Of a DNA stretch of 64,000 nt, positions 11,655 through 23,900 are shown in pieces. This DNA is from Caprella mutica. Taxonomy: Eukaryota; Arthropoda; Malacostraca; Amphipoda; Caprellidae. The notes under the pieces are model-generated. The model saw nothing but the letters and a program-made list of their open reading frames with translations. It was not told the DNA's origin and ran no database searches. Where the stretch lies: contig CANNZV010001137.1 of NCBI GenBank assembly GCA_947561585.1, forward strand, positions 115,246 through 179,245. The letters are read 5' to 3'. Numbering within the stretch: position 1 is the stretch's first letter; each line of letters begins with the position of its first letter. The position numbers and the translations under genes were made by a program.

Positions 11655-11833
11655 CCAGTCTGCAGAAACTGGTAAAGTGTTCGTAGAGATCTCTTATTCT
11701 GTTCGTAGCAAAATCAATGTAAATATAGAGATTAATTCAGAAGTGTTCGTAGCAAAATTAATGTAAATATAGGAATTAATTCAAAATTGTTCGGAGAGAA
11801 TATCCCAAATATCTCACATATTCTGCAGACTGG
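11655..11833. mobile_element. hAT-like foldback MITE, 179 bp, perfect 8-bp target duplication
   Basis: CCAGTCTGCAGAAACTGG to ATTCTGCAGACTGG, flanked on both sides by AATATATG (11647-11654 and 11834-11841). Eight-base duplications are typical of hAT-type insertions. No coding capacity. Confidence 0.88.
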
Positions 11834-11841
11834 AATATATG

Positions 11842-12747
11842 GAGACTGATTGTGCATGCTCAGCAGACTGGCTTGCTAAGTTGCTACAGCAGACATGGCA
11901 TTTAAGGTATGTAAAGATTAATGGAACGGTTCCACATTTTTGATCATATAAAAAAGTTTAGGTAGGTAGCCTAGCTATAGAGTAGTGGTACATTATAATT
12001 TTAGTTTTATATTATCTAATCCATGATTCCATGATAGTAACCTCCAAGGCTCCACGTATCGTGGATGCATATAGGTAAACACATTTATTTTAATTCATAT
12101 CCATGCTAAATGCAGGTATTACGGACACCAATTAAAACGAAAAGTAACTTGCATACTATTTGTATTAATGAGGGGAAAATATCCTGATAACCCATTGACA
12201 TCAATTTTTCTCACCACCATTTTGGTCAGATTCAGAATATCAATTGTCCGCTCTTTAGAAAATATCAAGACCCGGATACGAAGAAATATTTTTATTTAAT
12301 AAAAGTATTGTGTATGTAAAAAGTTAGGTAATAGTAGTGAAAAAAGTAGTGTAAGCTCAAAGTTATCGGAAGGATCCATGTTTACGATCATGTAAGAATT
12401 TTATTCTATTTGTATCGATTAAAGTAATACAATTAACAATTACATAACGTCTTACGCTTTTATGCAGATTTTTTTCGTGATGAAATGGGGTCAACTAAAA
12501 ATTTCAGGAAATTAGCTTTAAAAAAAACTTTAAAGTATAACAAAGATACAATCATATTTTCATTTCAAATTTAAAGTATTCAGAACATCCATTACTATAC
12601 CAAAGTTACCCATTTTCAGTGTACCAAGGGTCTTGTGCATCACAATAAAATTCATGAATAAAAGTTGAATAATTCTATTGAATTCTTTTAACAATAGCGT
12701 TCACGAATAGTTAACTCCTTAATATTATCTTAAAATATTATCTTAAT
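11842..12747. other. Intergenic, nothing gene-like
   Basis: AT-rich sequence. A half copy of the GGGTAA-family MITE ('AGTTATCGGAAGGATCC..GATCATGTAAGAA', about 12350-12400) is the only recognisable item. No splice-bounded conserved coding segment was seen on either strand. Confidence 0.5.
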
Positions 12748-13395
12748 AAAAGAAGAAGAATCATGCCCAAAACGGCTAATTGCAAGTAAATATCCAGTTT
12801 GATTTCCCCTCTTTTCCACCATTTTCAAAAGATGCATATCCATTAAATCTGTCAATTTCTGAATTGTATCAGACGTTAATGTCATACAAGAGATTTCCGT
12901 TTCCTTCCACAGCTCATTTTTAGACGATAACTGACAAAGTCCCACATACCCATTCTGCTTCAGGATGAAAAGAAGGTTTTCAATTTAGTTAAAATCTAGA
13001 GAGAGAGACTGGGGTGGGCAATACCATCAACTTGTCATCGACGAACTTATTATTCCTCTTGAAATTCACAGCTGCCTTAGCAGAGTGGAAGCGTTGGCAT
13101 GCATGAAAATGACCTTTCTTTTGAACACAGAAGGTTTCCTTTTCAGCCAATGAACAAATCCACCCTTTAAGAATTTAATAGGTACAATTAGCACAATTTA
13201 TTTTTACTCCTTCCGGAATCCTAGAAGATCCGACCAGTTCATTTTCAATGGTCCCAACCCAAATCATCACACCTCCACTTCCCTGCCTTGAGTTATCTCT
13301 TAATCAAGAACAAGTTACGTCTCGTAGTTTCTTAGTATTTGCTCTTATACTTCCAAGTAATCTTCTCCAGGGGATCATCAAAAGATTTCTTCATT
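12748..13395 (-). pseudogene. Decayed Tc1-like transposase
   Basis: Read on the minus strand across several frame changes, the C-terminal half of a Tc1-type DDE transposase is recognisable in order: GGVMIWVGTIENELVG (about 13275-13230), VIFMHANAS (about 13110), where active relatives have a catalytic Asp in MHDNAPSH, so Asp is now Ala; SLDFN, a stop, then IEN (about 12985), matching SPDLNPIEN; then SKNELWKE and KLTDLMDMHLLKMVEKRGNQTGYL (12920-12780). The N-terminal DNA-binding part is not recognised. Terminal repeats were not found. The 71-codon frame 12730-12945 is its tail. Confidence 0.75.
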
Positions 13396-13583
13396 GTACG
13401 TGGCTGTAAATATCATAAATTCAATTTAACAGCATATCTACATGACAATTTTTTTTAAAGTAGCGCTGCGCTAATTTTAAATAATTTAATTGTCGCATTG
13501 CTTGCATGAATCACTATTAGGATGCTTAGAATTCTGAAGGGCATTTATTTTCAATTCAAAACTGTGATTTACTAAACGTTTAA

Positions 13584-14129
13584 AGGTCCCCTCTAAGCAA
13601 ATTGTATTATTGCTTCAATCAAAGAGGCTAATGTTTATCATTATACTGCAAACCCCATGAAATTTTAGACTATTTTTAATTTTATATGCTTTAAAAAAAA
13701 TATAATCTAAACTCTACAATAGATATTTTACTTCAGATTTGCTCATTTTCAATCCAAAGAAAAAGAATGTAGCCACACCATTTGTTTTGAATATAAGCTA
13801 GGTATTAGGTATTATAAATCAATTTAATTTTTATTAAAGGTATGAAATTTGATAATTATTATAGAAATGTTTATATACTTCAGGAAACAATTTCTATCTT
13901 AAACGAAGGCAGAAAATGATTAGTTTGTTTCTAAAATTCAAATTTGTAATCAAAACAGTGTGTACAATCTTTTTCTTCAGCGTCAGTATAGTGGCGCTGA
14001 ATAAAATTGTTGCACGCAGAGTATTAAAAAACTTTAAAAGCAAATAATAAGATATATACTGAACCGAATTGTATGCAGTTTGCATAATAATGATCTTAGA
14101 CCTATTCAATAAATTCATGGAGAGGACCT
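13584..14129. mobile_element. TTAA-flanked (piggyBac-like) non-autonomous element, copy 1
   Basis: Ends AGGTCCCCTC.. and ..GAGGACCT, with TTAA directly outside each (13580-13583 and 14130-14133). The interior is 546 bp and AT-rich with no coding. Copies 2 and 3 are at 24957-25539 and 45001-45590. TTAA duplication is the piggyBac hallmark; assignment rests on that plus length. Confidence 0.7.
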
Positions 14130-14453
14130 TTAAATAAATAAAGTCTACCCTGTAAAATTGATATCTGTTGTAGAAAACGAAGAAATCGAGAAACCAGCTT
14201 GATTTAACCTCTGAAAAAGTTACAAGTTTTCAAGCATAGGCAAGAAAGTAAAACTCTTCATAAATGTGCTCACTTTAATATCAAAGTTTTACAATAAACC
14301 ACAATGTTTTCAGAGATAAACAGAGATAAATCACTAAAGTTAATTTTGTTATAGAAACAGTTGTGGCAATACTGAAATTACATTTTATAATCAAAAGACC
14401 AGGTAAATTTAAACAGTTTTTAAATTAAGGAGATTCGAAATGGCAAATAGATA

Positions 14454-14614
14454 GGGGAAGTTCTGAGTTATCGACGGATTTACATTTTCGATCATGTAAG
14501 AAAAAATAGAATAATTATTTTAATTGGTAATGAAACTAATTAAAGTATCAAATTATACGCCTTTTCATTTATGATAGCAAATGTGTTCCTAGTCCGATAA
14601 CTCAGAATTTACTC
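14454..14614. mobile_element. TA-flanked palindromic MITE, GGGTAA family
   Basis: Ends GGGGAAGTTCTGAGTTATCG / ATAACTCAGAATTTACTC, flanked by TA (14452-14453, 14615-14616). Subterminal 'TTTCGATCATGTAAGAAA' is shared across the family. Confidence 0.8.
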
Positions 14615-14616
14615 TA

Positions 14617-15535
14617 GGTGAGTATGACGTAACAGATTGTATTCTAGGACACATTTTGGTATGAAAAAACCTAGAGAATTCTATGAACTTTTACAATAGT
14701 ATAAATTATCACTCTTTTCACCATTGCCATTTTTGTTTAACTGTATTCTAGACATGGCATTTTCTTGAATCAAAAAGTTATGATCCCTTTTTATCTTCAA
14801 TGAAATTAATACTGATAGGCAATCAGTATAAAAAACAATCGTTCAAACTATAAAAGTGTCCTAAAAGTAACTTTACCCTCCCATTTAAATTATAGAACTT
14901 AATAATCATTATTATTTATTATAAAGTTCTTTCGTCAGTTACATGCAGAGAACAAATTTCAGCATTAAACCATGAAAAAAAGCCTATAATGGCATCAAAA
15001 TCAGCCTAGTGGATTGCGCGATAAACTTTCATTGGAATGTGTGAGAAAGGTTTATTGGTTCACATTAATTTATACTTTTGAAAGTAATAATTAAATAACA
15101 TGTTATCCACTTCAGGTATTAATTAATTATAACAAAAAAGTATTTATTCACTAATATAAAATATAAATAAAAAATGTGCACTCGCCCTTTAAATTTGATA
15201 TAAATAAATTATGCCTAAAATAAATAAATGAACTATTATCTTCAATAGAAATTTAACTTTTTTGCGCGCGTTTAGGTACACTAAAATATATTTAATGAAG
15301 ACTAAACTTAAAAAGATCTTTCCATGCAATGAAACAGTGAGCACTCATCTGAAATGTCTTTTACATATTAATATACTTAACTTAAAACAAACACAACAAT
15401 ATAAAAACTTATTTCTAGTGACAATAAAGAAGAACATCATCATCTCAAACAAACAGGTGAAATTTTTCCAGCCTTATACAACATTACTATACAAATAATT
15501 ATAGTAACAATTGCTTCAGAACTGAAGGCCGTAAC
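14617..15535. other. Intergenic, nothing gene-like
   Basis: AT-rich sequence with short random open frames (e.g. 15262-15498, low-complexity lysine and isoleucine codons). No domain, splice structure or recognisable repeat. Confidence 0.5.
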
Positions 15536-15539
15536 ACTG

Positions 15540-15790
15540 AGGTTTGCATTCAAACGTGTTCATAACATGTTTAATCATGTTAGAATACGTTCAGAACATG
15601 TTTAATCATGTTCAAATACGTTAAGAACATTTTTGAACATGTTTAAATCATGTTGGAATACATTCAGACCATTTTTGAACATTCATCATGTTAGAATACT
15701 TTCTAAACTCTTGGAATTGTTTACACCATGTTAAAATGGGCTCAGAATTTTTCTGAACATGTTTACTTCATGTTCAGAAAATGTTTAGAA
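15540..15790. repeat. ~30-bp degenerate repeat with GAACATGTTT motifs
   Basis: About eight diverged units of the form GTTCAGAACATGTTTAATCATGTTAGAATAC-like sequence, quoted here only in part: core GAACATGTTT, then ATCATGTT, then AATACGTT. Intergenic; no coding. Confidence 0.75.
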
Positions 15791-16041
15791 ATAATGGCAT
15801 TCTTATAACAATGTAGAAAATAGCATAAAAATAAGGTAACTAAATTAATGATATTACAAGACTTTGGGGTCTATTGAATGCCACAGTTCATTACACAAAA
15901 TTATAATTAATATAATACCTCTATGAATACAACCCAGTCTCAATGAAAAATAGTTAACTTAAAAGAACTCTTGTGCGGAAGAAAAACATTTATACTAAGA
16001 TATTTGTATCGATTTTATGAAGAATGTAAAAAAAGATTATA

Positions 16042-16227
16042 GGGTTAGTCTCGAGTTACCGGATTGTTCCACAATTTCGATCATAAAAGAAAAAGGTATA
16101 TAAAAATCATTTATTAATGAAAGTTAAATAATAAAAATTTAAAATGAAAAGTTGAAGAACAATTATTAAATATTTATTTCCTATATGATCGAAAATGAGG
16201 AACCGTTCGATAACTTGGAACATACCC
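16042..16227. mobile_element. TA-flanked palindromic MITE, GGGTAA family
   Basis: Ends GGGTTAGTCTCGAGTTACCG / CGATAACTTGGAACATACCC, flanked by TA (16040-16041 and 16228-16229). Subterminal CGATCATA..TATGATCG is conserved. Confidence 0.8.
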
Positions 16228-16382
16228 TAATCATCAGCACACTTTTCATTGGTTTTGTGAATAGACACATCTAGTGACTTTGATAGCACTCTGAAGATAG
16301 ACTTAATATCATATAAACACTTCTAGACTATGCTAATATCCACCAATAATATAGTGTGTGGGGAGAGATGAACCTATTGTAG

Positions 16383-16736
16383 GGCCATGCCTAGAAGATA
16401 GAGAAATTTATGATGGGGCCATAGAAGATAAAGAGAGAAATTTATGATGGGGCCATAGAAGATTAAGAGAGAAATTTGTGGTGGGGCCATAGAAAATTAG
16501 GAGAGAAATTTATGATGGGGCCATAGAAAATAGAGAGAGAAATTTATGATGGGGCCATAAAAGATAGAGAGAGAAATTTATGATGGGGCCATAAAAGATA
16601 GAGAGAGAAATTTATGATGGGGCCATAAAAGATAGAGAGAAATTTATAATGGGGCCATAGGAGATAGAGAGAGAAATTTATAATGGGGCCATAGAAGATA
16701 GAGAGAGAAATTTATGATGGGGCCATAGAAGATAAA
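16383..16736. repeat. ~34-bp tandem repeat 'GAAATTTATGATGGGGCCATA', 10-11 copies
   Basis: Units such as AGAGAGAAATTTATGATGGG + GCCATAGAAGAT recur with single-base changes. The same GGGGCCATAGAAGAT motif forms the inverted ends of the element at 34317-35745, and an inverted partner (ATCTTCTATCG..CCATAA) follows at 16755-16810, so the array is probably an expanded end of such an element. Confidence 0.85.
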
Positions 16737-17084
16737 GGGGAGGATTCTCATAATCTTCTATCGCTCAACCATAATTTTCTCTTAATCTCTCCAGGTCCCA
16801 CCATAATTTCATATCAATGTATAATAAAAATTTAAGAAGTCTCGAAACATACCAAAATATCATTCAAATAACTTAAAAACTCAGAAAAATATTTAACCCT
16901 TTTAAACACCAAAGTAGATTTATTTCACAATGAGAATGTCCCTGGTACACATGTGTACCACACGGGGTGGAATGGTCAACTACATCAACGATACCATTCC
17001 TAATATAAAAGAAACATGAGAACCAATGTTCAAAATGTAACAACCTATAACTATTTACTTCTCTATCACTTCTACATCATTCAA

Positions 17085-17355
17085 AAACGAGCGTACACAC
17101 GTAGGATGTTTTTGAAGTCTTTCCACCAGACTTTTTGCTAATCTCCTCCTATTTTTCCCACGAGAATATAAGAAAAAACGATACAATTATTATTTATTTT
17201 AGTTTGTATCCATGATACCTGCAGGTATCATGGATACAAACTAAAATAAATAATAATTGTATAGTTTTTCTTATATTCTTGTGGAAAAAGTAGGATGAGC
17301 TTAATAAATAGCCTGGTGGAAAGACTTAAAAAACCCTACGTGTGTACGGCCCTTA
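17085..17355. mobile_element. Foldback element with an 82-bp perfect palindrome at its centre
   Basis: The outer arms (CGTACACACGTAGG.. and ..CCTACGTGTGTACG) are imperfect. The centre, 17181-17262, is a perfect palindrome over all 82 bases, centred on CCTGCAGG with GTATCCATGATACC arms. A second copy of the element with a less perfect centre follows at about 17560-17835. Both lie downstream of the malectin stop codon. Confidence 0.9.
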
Positions 17356-17559
17356 GCATACCTAAGCTTCATCTATTATTCATAATCAGCCGCACACTGT
17401 TAAATAGTCAATAAAGATAAAACCTGAACATTTTGAGAATGACTAAGTACCACAATTCAATATCGGTGAGTCAACTGAGAAATGCAATGGATGCTATAAT
17501 ATTCAAACCTAACCAACCACAGGGACACAACAATAGAAACAACCAATAGGAGACGGTCT

Positions 17560-17835
17560 AAAGTTGTTAACGTCTTTCCACCAGACTTTTTGATAAGCTC
17601 CTCCTAGTTTTCCCACGAGACTTGAGTTTTTAATCACCAAAAAAAACAAAAACATGAAATTACTTTTTGTTTTAATTGGTATCCATGATACCTGCAGGCA
17701 TCATGGATAATAATTAAAATAAGAAATACTAAGATTATTATATGAAATGTGGAAAAATCTCTTATAAAAAGTAAGAGGAGCTAAGAAAACGTCTGGTGTA
17801 AGACTTGAAAAAGCCTGCGTGTGTACGGCCCTTAA
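17560..17835. mobile_element. Second foldback element of the GTACACACG type
   Basis: Same outer arms as the element at 17085 (CTTTCCACCAGACTTTTTG.. / ..CGTGTGTACGGCCCTTA) and the same centre, GGTATCCATGATACCTGCAG then a slightly mutated right arm (GGCATCATGGATAATAATT). It ends about 75 bp downstream of the malectin stop codon, in its probable 3' UTR or flank. Confidence 0.75.
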
Positions 17836-17910
17836 CCTGATCACGTGAGGGAGACTCTGTAGAATCAAGTACCTCTTTGGACGAATTCTATTCTATTGAG
17901 GAGATAGGGA

Positions 17911-20900
17911 TCATATCCTACAGAGGCAGAATATGATGGGTATAGCAGCGCCTATGGCTGCCAGTAGCGGTAAAAAGGTGCCGGTACTCTCGTCAGTACT
18001 GTAGGGGTCTGGGGTGCGGGGACCACTGCTGAACTTCTGTGAATTCGAACCTGAGAGAAAAGTTAGAATTGAAACTCTAGGAGAGTAGGAAATGTAGAGA
18101 AAAATATTCTTATGGTCTGGGAATACATCTTTCATTAATTTCAGTAACGACATATCTCAAAAATGTTCATTAATTAATTTCAATAACTGCATATCTTAAA
18201 AATGTTCATATATTACTGGATGGGTTTTTAAATCTTTGTACCTAATCACTTAAAATTAAACATATTATGATATAGATTCATAATTTTTGGACAAGATTAA
18301 ATACAGAATCAAAAATTGACAATTTTTAATTTCTTGAGCTATCAAGTTAGCTACCGAAATTAATGAGATTTTCAAGGATATGATAGGATTTTAGTTCATT
18401 CAGATAACTTTAAAGATATCATGAGACTGTATCTAATAATGTTAATATTGATTGTGATACGAAAAATTAGCCTAGATTGTGATAAGCCTATACAGCTAAT
18501 AGTAAGGTTACTTTCAAAGGCAAAATAATAAAAGAGGTAATAAAAGAGATAATTAAAGAGGACCCACCAGGAGGGGGAGGCACAGGTTCCTCCTCATGGT
18601 AGACATCTGTTTCCTCTTCAGTGGGGAAAGGAGGAAGCTGAGGAACATCTGAAAAACACAAAACAATATTTACATTTATTTTCTAGAAGAAATTTTCTTA
18701 AGAAATGCTGTAGTTAATTCATCATAATGCAATGCATAGATTACATTATTATTTCATTTATTGTCGGTGGTGCAATCTTAGAAATGTATAACTTTTCAAA
18801 TCAAATGATATTGAATTTGTTTGTTTGACCATTGAGGGAAGAAAGAGCAAGGAAATTTGATCAAAAACCATTGGTTTCTTCCAACAGCTGTAATTAGTAG
18901 CCGCTACTAACTTTAGAATAGGGTCAAGCAGGTAAATTGCGGCACACTAACTAACTACGGCCTCTAACCACAGAAGAATCATAGCTTCAAAACACTCGTT
19001 AAAAACTTTAAATAATAAATTATAGCACACTGCCCTTCTTTTGATAGCCATGCAGCATTTTGATGTAATTTCAGTTCAGAATGTTTTAGAGACTGAATCT
19101 CTTGCGAGGGTCGAAATTCAAGGGCCCACCTGCGTGACACTAGCCGCCTCTTTGGATTTCATTCACCAACTACATAGTCATATTTAAGGAGTAAATTACT
19201 TCATTTTTTATATTCAAAAATCTATAGACTAGAATTATCAATTACCCTGGGGAGATCCTTTCATCACATAAACTGCATTAATTTTGGGGTTGTCCTTTTC
19301 ACCCTGTTAAGGAAAATAGCCAGTCAAATTGAAAAATATATACTAAAATATAACTACATTTCAATGGGAATATATGGTCTTAAAAAGAATAACTTAAGAG
19401 AATAGTGTGCTCACCTTTTGAAACTCCAGTCTAATGGAGTTCATTTTCTTCAATTCTGTCTGAGAGCCATCGGCAAACAAGACTTGCTTTGACTTTGACA
19501 GTTTGAAAGGAACTACTTCTTGATGCGCCACGCCCTTGCCTACCCGAGCGTAAATGTCGAGATCTGGGACTACTTTAACACCATCTAGCAGAATACTAAA
19601 CACCTGAAGTAGAAGATAACGTACAATTATTTCACCAGTGAATTAATTGGATAATAATATACAAAAATGAACATTGTTTATATAGCTAGTCAGTATTTTT
19701 TTAACATAAAAAAATCAAATAATAAAGTAGGATCTATATCAAGATCCAAGTTTAGTAAAAAATTAAAGCCCTTAAGTACTAATTACTTTTGGGGCATAAG
19801 GATAATGAAAAAGAAAATCTAAAATTTTTTTAGATAGGTCACAATTTTGATCGATTCACAAACCTTTTGTCCGGGCGACTGGAAATAAACCTCAGAGAAC
19901 TTCATCACAAGAACATACTCTCCATCTGATCGTAGTGGAATGTCGTAACCGAATGAAGAATGGTGGTATCGTTCAGTCTGGTACAGAATCTGAAAAAAAT
20001 GAGGAAGATTTTAATTAGATTATTGAATTGGAATAAAAATACAAGTCAGAGAGAGCTGCAGTGATGTACCCTAAACAGATTTAGCTAATATAGTCTTACC
20101 AATAAGACAGGAAATTATCTCCTCTAAAACTCAAATAATTATTTGAAAAAATTATCCATAAAACTAAAGTAATAAAATAAACAGTTATAGAACAGCTTGA
20201 TTATTTATCAATCAATTACATTATTTTTAAATAATTTTATCAATAAAAGTTTGAGTTTTTATACATCTATGAAATTTTAATATTTATTCAGAATGATCAC
20301 AACTATCTAGTTATTTAACTTTTAACATAGATATATATCAGAAGCTACCATTCTCAAACCAAAGGTTAGGAACTACCTATTTGCATCAAATCTTATTAAT
20401 AACTACTAGCTATTTAATAGTTCAAAACGTTTTCTCTATGGCTACTAACATTTCACTTTGAAGTTATCCACCAGTGCCACATTTTGGATCATACGTGAGA
20501 TATTGATTTAACATTAAATCATTAGTTTAATTGGTATCCAAGATACCTGCAGGTATCTTGGATACCAATAAATAACTCAAAACTTACGTTGTAAGCTTAA
20601 AATAGCGGTTTTACTTTACCTGGTCAGCCTGAGGCACCCTGGCAATCACCAAACTGCGTCCAAAGTCAGAGGCAATACCAACGTCCTGAGAGTTGAGAGG
20701 GTCTTTTGAGTAGTGAATGCCATGAATGTCTGTGTGAGCCTCACCACCTGGAAATGGAAATAGAGTTACAATATCAAATTATCAATGAATAGTGACTACT
20801 TATATGGATTGAAAGTGATTCAAAATTTCAAAGTGATGGAGTGTGTCAGTGTGAAAATCTTTGGCAAATAATTTCCAGAGCTCCTAGAGTGGGAAATAAA

Positions 20901-23900
20901 AAATTGATTTAGGATTTTCTAATTTCTTTTCATGCCATCTTTTGAAGTATGGACAAAGTCGCCAGTATATTGGCGACTTTTGAGGGATGGAATAAGTTGA
21001 AAAACATGTAAATAACAAGTAAATCACTTATAAAATAGTGTCAAGAGATGCACATGCATCAGACACGAAGGCTGAAGCATGAGGATATTTTCAATTGTAA
21101 AAACTTCACTAGGAAGTCAAATTTCTTCTTTAAAGTATCGTAAATGTGGCAACCGTATTCAATTTTCTCACTGAACTGGTGACTTTCCTGCTACACTTTG
21201 AAACATGGTTTTTATGTTACAGTGCCAGTGGTAATTGAAAAATTCCCCAGGCTAATACCTAAACAGTCACCACTATTTAGGCAACTTTGTGCCTACTTTG
21301 AAACATGATAGGGAATTAGGGATGAATTCGGAAGTCAAAAAGTGTTCACAATAATTCAGTAAAATAAGGGTAGCTAATGTCCAGTCTGCAGAATGTGGGA
21401 AATATTTGCAGTATTCTCACACACAATTTTTAATTAAATCCTATATTTACATTAATTTTGTTAAGAACACTTCTGAATTAATCCCTATAATTACATTAAT
21501 TTTGCTACAAGCAGAATCAGAGATCTCTATGAACACTTGACCAGTTTCTGCAGACTGGGCTAATGTAAAAAAGAGAATTATCAATTATCTTACATACTGC
21601 ATGTAATTTTGTAAACGATGTATATTATGTCTAATGATGTAGACTGGCTATTTTATATGTAGTTATGTACCTCAGTACCTTATTACCTAGTACCTACAGA
21701 CTACAGTAACGGTCCCAGACTCAGAAGACTGCAGAAGACTTGACTTTCCCAAGACTCTCCGCAAAATATATGAGCCCAATTTTAAAAATTAGAGATCTCT
21801 GTGAGAGATCATGAATTAATTCCTATGGTACCATTAATTTAGCTGCAGGAGATTTTGAATTCTTATATTACCATTAGGCATCCAGTCTGCAGAAACTGAT
21901 AAAGCATTCGTCCAAGTTATATAGAAATAATAGTATGGCTCATAAACAGACTAAACTCACCATTTGTCTCAAAAAATCACTAAATTTCTCTCTAAAATGA
22001 TCAAAGTATTATAAATTCTCTCAAAAATAACATTGTAGCTTAGGAGAAAACGAGATATTCCTCGCCATTTGCAACTGAAGGGCTCAAAATAACTGTCACA
22101 AACTCACCATTAAAATGGAGAGTTTCGAGTTTGGACATGCTTTATTATCTGGTCGTTCGTAGAGATCTCACTTTCTGTTCGCAGAAAAATTTAATGTAAA
22201 TATAAGGATTAATTCTAGTGTTGTAGAGAATATCACAAATATCTTCCATATTCTGCAGACCGGTCAGTCTGTACCATGTTTTAGAGTGTGGCAGAAAAGT
22301 CGCCAGTTAAGACAAAAATTAGAACCAGGTCACCACATTTAAGACTTAAGTCTCCATAAAAGAGTAGTTTGACTTCCTAATTAAGGTTTTTCCCATTAAA
22401 ACTTGGTTATCATGCATGTCTGATGTTTGAGCTTCCTTTAGAGACAATTTGTTAGTGTTTTTCTTGTTATTCAGAGGTTTTTCAACTTATTTCACCACTC
22501 TAAAGTCGAAAGTGGATTGGCGACTTTGGCCATACTTTTAAACATGGAGTCTGTCCAGTCGGCAGAATATGGAACATTTTTCCAAGACTCTCTGCGGTAG
22601 TTTTTGATTGAATTTTAGAAATTTGTCTCTGCGGGAGATCTTGAATTAATTCCTATGTTACCATTAATTTAGCTGCGAGAGATTTTGAATTAATTCCTAT
22701 GTTACCATTAATTTAGCTGCGGGAGATTCTGAAACTGCTACTGAAAATCAGAGATTAACTGTCTCTCAAATTAAAATCTCTGCGGGAGAAGAGACACATT
22801 CTACAGACTGGGAGTCTGTATTTCATGGTAAATTTTCTCTATGAAAATGTTATCATCCTAAAGTCGGTAGATTTTTAGTTATTTATTCCCATGTTACCAT
22901 AAATATTCGGTGGATAAATTGGGAAAGTGTTGGTGAATCAGCCAAATTACTGGAAATTTATTATTTATGGTGGATTTTTTCAGCTTTTTCTAAAAGTCAG
23001 TGGAATTTTGTGCACCAACCATGTTTTAATGTGTGGCAGGAAAGTCGCCAGTTTAGTGAGAAAATGGATCCAGGTCGCCACATTTAAGATACTTTAAAGG
23101 AGAAATTTGGCTTCCTAGTGAAGATTTTACACTTGAAAACATATTTATGCTTCATGCCTGATGTATGTGTACCAGTCTGTATTTGGTGCACCAAATTCCA
23201 CTGACTTTTTGAAAAAGCTGAAAAAATCCACAATAAATTTCCAATAATTTGGCTGATCCACCAACATTTTACCCATTTTTCCACCGAAAATTAAAGGCAA
23301 CATAGGACTAAATAGCTAAAAATCCACCGACTTTGCTTGAATATTATTTTTAAGGGGAAAAAATTCCACTGACATGTCGGTGGAATTTACCATGAAATAC
23401 AGACTGGTATGTGTATCTCTGGAGATTATTTTTGAGGTCCTTTAAGAATGATTTAGTTGTCATTTACAGGTTTTCCAACTAATTTAACCCCTCAAAAGTC
23501 ACCATATAGACTGGTGACTTTGTCCATACTTTAAAACTGTAAAACATGGTGCACCAAATACAGACTGGCCTTAAAATACAGTAATAAATTAATGGGAACA
23601 GTATAATCATTAATCCACAGCATTTAGCCCCTAAAATTCATCTGTTAGCCTCAAGAGTGGCCAGACTGTATTCCATGGTAAATTCCAAGTCTTGAAGTCT
23701 GCAGAATGCCAGTCTTCAGAATATGGGACATTTTTAACATTTTCTGTAATAACAGTCTGAACAGTCCTTAGTTTTCTCCTATATTTGCATTAATTTTACT
23801 GAGAACAGAAGCCAAAACAGAAGATTTTTTGGAGAACAGTTTACCAGTTCCTACAGTCTGGGCAGAATGTGTCTCTTCTCCCGCAGAGATTTTAATTTGA

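Noticed and set aside
11349..11675. 108-codon frame with hydrophobic stretch
   Set aside because: It runs through repeated GGTGCGCCGTA motifs and into a hAT-like MITE; no domain or conserved pattern.
12730..12945. 71-codon minus frame as a possible small gene
   Set aside because: It is the C-terminal tail of a decayed Tc1-like transposase whose other blocks lie upstream in other frames.
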